In this document: one piece after another, positions 5,330 to 6,742 of the stretch
How the letters are laid out: each line of letters starts with the position of its first letter
Numbering within the stretch: the first letter of the stretch is position 1
Assembly: GCA_012270525.1 (NCBI GenBank)
Contig: JAAXIE010000369.1
Location: 1-6,742, forward strand
Direction: 5' to 3'
Source of the DNA: Dehalococcoidia bacterium
Lineage (GTDB): Bacteria > Chloroflexota > Dehalococcoidia > UBA3495 > JAAXIE01
Length of the DNA: 6,742 nucleotides
Notes under the pieces: model-generated
Told to the model about the DNA's origin: nothing
The model's database searches: none
The model's input: only the letters and a program-made list of their open reading frames with translations
Program-made: the position numbers and the translations under genes

Positions 5330-5707
5330 ATGGCTGAATCAAGGGAGAGAGTCTGGCAGCCCGATGATGGCACAGGCTGGGAGGCCTTGGGCACTGCTGG
5401 CGCATTCATCAAGATGCTGTGGGAGAACCCGGAGAACGGGGCGTCCATCGCCCTGTTCCGGGTGGACAAGGGAGGGGGAGTCCCGACTACCCATACCCAT
5501 GCCTCCAACCAGTTCATGTACTGCCTGAAGGGCAAGTACCACTACCCCAACAGCGACATCGTCCTCACGCCGGGCATGTTCTACATGAACCCCAAGGACA
5601 ATCCCCACGGGCCGACCTATGCTGAGGAGGACTGCCTGCTGGTGGAGATATACGACGGCCCTCACTACTACGAGACCCCAGCCTTTGCCATCCACCAGAC
5701 TCCATAG
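5330..5707 (+). CDS. Small single-domain cupin protein
   Basis: This encodes a 125-residue cytoplasmic protein with one cupin beta-barrel and no signal peptide. Motif 1 is THTHASNQFMYCLKG (54-68), giving metal-binding His55 and His57. The position usually held by Glu is Gln61. Motif 2 is LTPGMFYMNPKDNPHG (79-94), giving His93 as the third histidine. The likely site is therefore 3-His plus Gln rather than 3-His plus Glu. Small cupins of this kind include dioxygenases, isomerases and ligand-binding proteins, so no reaction can be assigned. The C-terminus is rich in Tyr and His (YDGPHYYETP). It has its own promoter and a strong ribosome site, and is followed by two hairpins before a convergent gene, so it is probably monocistronic. 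A catabolic role beside the Rieske and ligase genes is possible but not shown. Confidence 0.85.
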   Translation: MAESRERVWQPDDGTGWEALGTAGAFIKMLWENPENGASIALFRVDKGGGVPTTHTHASNQFMYCLKGKYHYPNSDIVLTPGMFYMNPKDNPHGPTYAEEDCLLVEIYDGPHYYETPAFAIHQTP

Positions 5708-5732
5708 ATCGCTGAGGGTCTTGGGGCAAGGG

Positions 5733-5759
5733 GTGCCTCAAATGAGCTAACAGAGGCAC
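5733..5759. terminator. Hairpin after the cupin gene (weak terminator candidate)
   Basis: GTGCCTC (5733-5739) and GAGGCAC (5753-5759) form a perfect 7-bp stem with a 13-nt loop, 26 bp after the cupin stop. No T-run follows on the plus strand (ATAAAGCC), so a factor-independent terminator is doubtful. It may protect or pause the cupin transcript. Confidence 0.35.
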
Positions 5760-5768
5760 ATAAAGCCA

Positions 5769-5800
5769 GAAGGGCGGGACGAATATCAGTCCCGCCCTTC
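5769..5800. terminator. Strong 12-bp hairpin between convergent genes, probable shared terminator
   Basis: GAAGGGCGGGAC (5769-5780) and GTCCCGCCCTTC (5789-5800) are perfect inverted copies with an 8-nt loop. The stem is very stable and sits between the cupin (plus) and NHL (minus) stops, so it could end both transcripts. On the minus strand it is followed by TGGCTTTATG, a short T-run; on the plus strand by CTGATTGG, which is poor. It is therefore better as a terminator for the NHL gene. Confidence 0.65.
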
Positions 5801-5830
5801 CTGATTGGTGGCGTCGGCCTGACCTGGGGC

Positions 5831-6742
5831 CTAGGCGTTCAGGGCGTGCTCGGTGTAGTCCTTGACCTTGTCGTACACCTGGATGCGGTGCCGGTACTCT
5901 TCCAGAACGTAGATGCGGTCGTCGGAGTCGATGCTCACGGCAATGGGCCGCCGGAAGCCCCACTCCTCGGAGAGGTCGGCGATACGCCGTGCCTTGATCA
6001 TGTCGGGGTTGGCGGCAATCAGGGTCTTGGCCCACGGCGAGGGCTCGCGGGCGTTACCTGTGAGCGCGGTAATGAACCTGCCATCGTTGGGGTCGTAGAT
6101 GTTCACCGTGTCCGCGTTCCAGTCGGTGACGTAGATGTCGCCATCCGAGTCCACGGCTATGCCCGATGGCCGGTCGAGTTCTCCGGGGCCTGTGCCCGGT
6201 CCGCCGTAGGTTGCCAGGTACCCGCCGTTGGCGGTGAACTTCTGCACGCGACGGTTGCCCCAGTCGGCCACCAGTACGTTGCCGTCGTTGTCGAAGCAGA
6301 GACCCCAAGGGGTGTTCAACTGGTCATTGCTGTCGCCGTATTCACCCCACTTGCGGATGAACCGGCCCTGCCTGTCCAGCACTTGCACCCGGTGGTTCTG
6401 GGCATCCGCCACCACGAGGTTGTCGTTCTGGTCTACCTTGATGCCGGCGGGGGCTTTCAGTTGGCCGTCGCCGTTGCCCTCGGAGCCGATGTTGCGCAGG
6501 AACGCACCGTCCTTGTCGTAGACTGCGATCCGGTGCAAGAAATCATCGGTGACGTAGACGTTCTCATCGCTATCGACGGCGACTCCGGTGGGCCAGATGA
6601 ACTGGCCATCGCCGTAGCCTTGGGAGCCGATTTCGCGGATGAACTGGTGGTCCACGTGTATTTTGGTTATCCGGGCGAACAGGGCCAGCCCGCCACGGCA
6701 GGCGACGTAAGCGATCCCCTCCCCGGTCAGGGCCATGTCCAC
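5831..6742 (-). CDS. NHL-repeat beta-propeller protein, 5' end outside the window
   Basis: The frame is open to the right edge. The first codon in view is GTG, but there is no ribosome site to judge and the propeller begins almost at once, so the true start is probably outside; about 303 residues are visible. NHL repeats of about 47 residues follow each other at roughly 34-80, 81-127, 128-174 and 175-222, each with the pattern P-x-G-[IVL]-x-[VF]-D, then [NI]-[VIL]-[YLV]-V-[TA]-D and R-[IV]-x-[VK]-[YLF] (for example GVAVDSDENVYVTD, GIAVDSDGDIYVTD). A further blade-like unit is at 265-292, after a 35-residue insert (about 229-263) containing AREPSPWAKTLIAANPDM. NHL propellers bind proteins, ligands or nucleic acids, and many bacterial ones are extracellular. 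No signal peptide is in view. Function is unknown. Confidence 0.85.
   Translation of the reverse strand: MDMALTGEGIAYVACRGGLALFARITKIHVDHQFIREIGSQGYGDGQFIWPTGVAVDSDENVYVTDDFLHRIAVYDKDGAFLRNIGSEGNGDGQLKAPAGIKVDQNDNLVVADAQNHRVQVLDRQGRFIRKWGEYGDSNDQLNTPWGLCFDNDGNVLVADWGNRRVQKFTANGGYLATYGGPGTGPGELDRPSGIAVDSDGDIYVTDWNADTVNIYDPNDGRFITALTGNAREPSPWAKTLIAANPDMIKARRIADLSEEWGFRRPIAVSIDSDDRIYVLEEYRHRIQVYDKVKDYTEHALNA

Noticed and set aside
5565..6035. 156-codon minus-strand open frame across the cupin/NHL junction
   Set aside because: It overlaps the C-terminus of the cupin, both hairpins and the NHL gene in another frame, so it is a GC-driven shadow.
1..6742. CRISPR arrays, insertion sequences, defence or toxin-antitoxin systems
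   Set aside because: I found no regularly spaced repeats, transposase motifs, terminal inverted repeats or small paired genes of these kinds.

Overview
The window looks like a chromosomal stretch from a moderately GC-rich, probably environmental bacterium. The gene content is a DmdB/AlkK-type acyl-CoA ligase, an orphan Rieske oxygenase alpha subunit, an NHL-repeat protein, a small cupin and an iron-type solute-binding protein. That mix, with GC-rich codons and TATACT-like -10 boxes, is what I would expect from an uncultured Chloroflexota lineage (SAR202/Dehalococcoidia-like). This is an inference from gene families, not a phylogenetic result. I see no phage, plasmid, insertion-sequence or CRISPR signature, and no toxin-antitoxin or defence module.

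Layout. Bases 3-689 (minus) hold the N-terminal 229 residues of an acyl-CoA synthetase cut by the left edge. A 175-bp divergent intergenic region follows with two separate perfect dyads, then a TlpA/ResA-like thioredoxin-fold lipoprotein (865-1434, plus). Its stop overlaps, tail to tail, the stop of an ADP-ribosylglycohydrolase-family gene (1431-2453, minus). That gene lies 41 bp downstream of a Rieske ring-hydroxylating oxygenase alpha subunit (2495-3766, minus), and the two probably form an operon. An iron(III)-type periplasmic binding protein (3886-4911, minus) with its own promoter comes next, then tRNA-Gln(UUG) with an encoded CCA tail (5080-5153, minus). A divergent promoter region separates the tRNA from a small single-domain cupin (5330-5707, plus). 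Two hairpins fill the gap between the cupin and a convergent NHL beta-propeller gene (5831-6742, minus), which is cut by the right edge.

How the genes may work together. The ligase, Rieske oxygenase and cupin are plausible parts of catabolism of carboxylic or aromatic compounds. The binding protein would capture Fe3+ (or a similar oxyanion-bound metal) for uptake, and the TlpA-like protein would act on thiols outside the membrane. Nothing in the sequence ties them into a single pathway; the layout is mostly short independent transcription units.

I did not find a clearly new biological system. The most interesting signals are regulatory: a 16-bp perfect palindrome and an 8-4-8 inverted repeat in the ligase/tlpA intergenic region, the second overlapping a -10 box, and recurrence of the second dyad's half-site (GTGCCGTA) beside the tRNA/cupin promoters. 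The ADP-ribosylglycohydrolase has a modified metal-binding motif, and the cupin has Gln where the motif usually has Glu; both deserve a second look.
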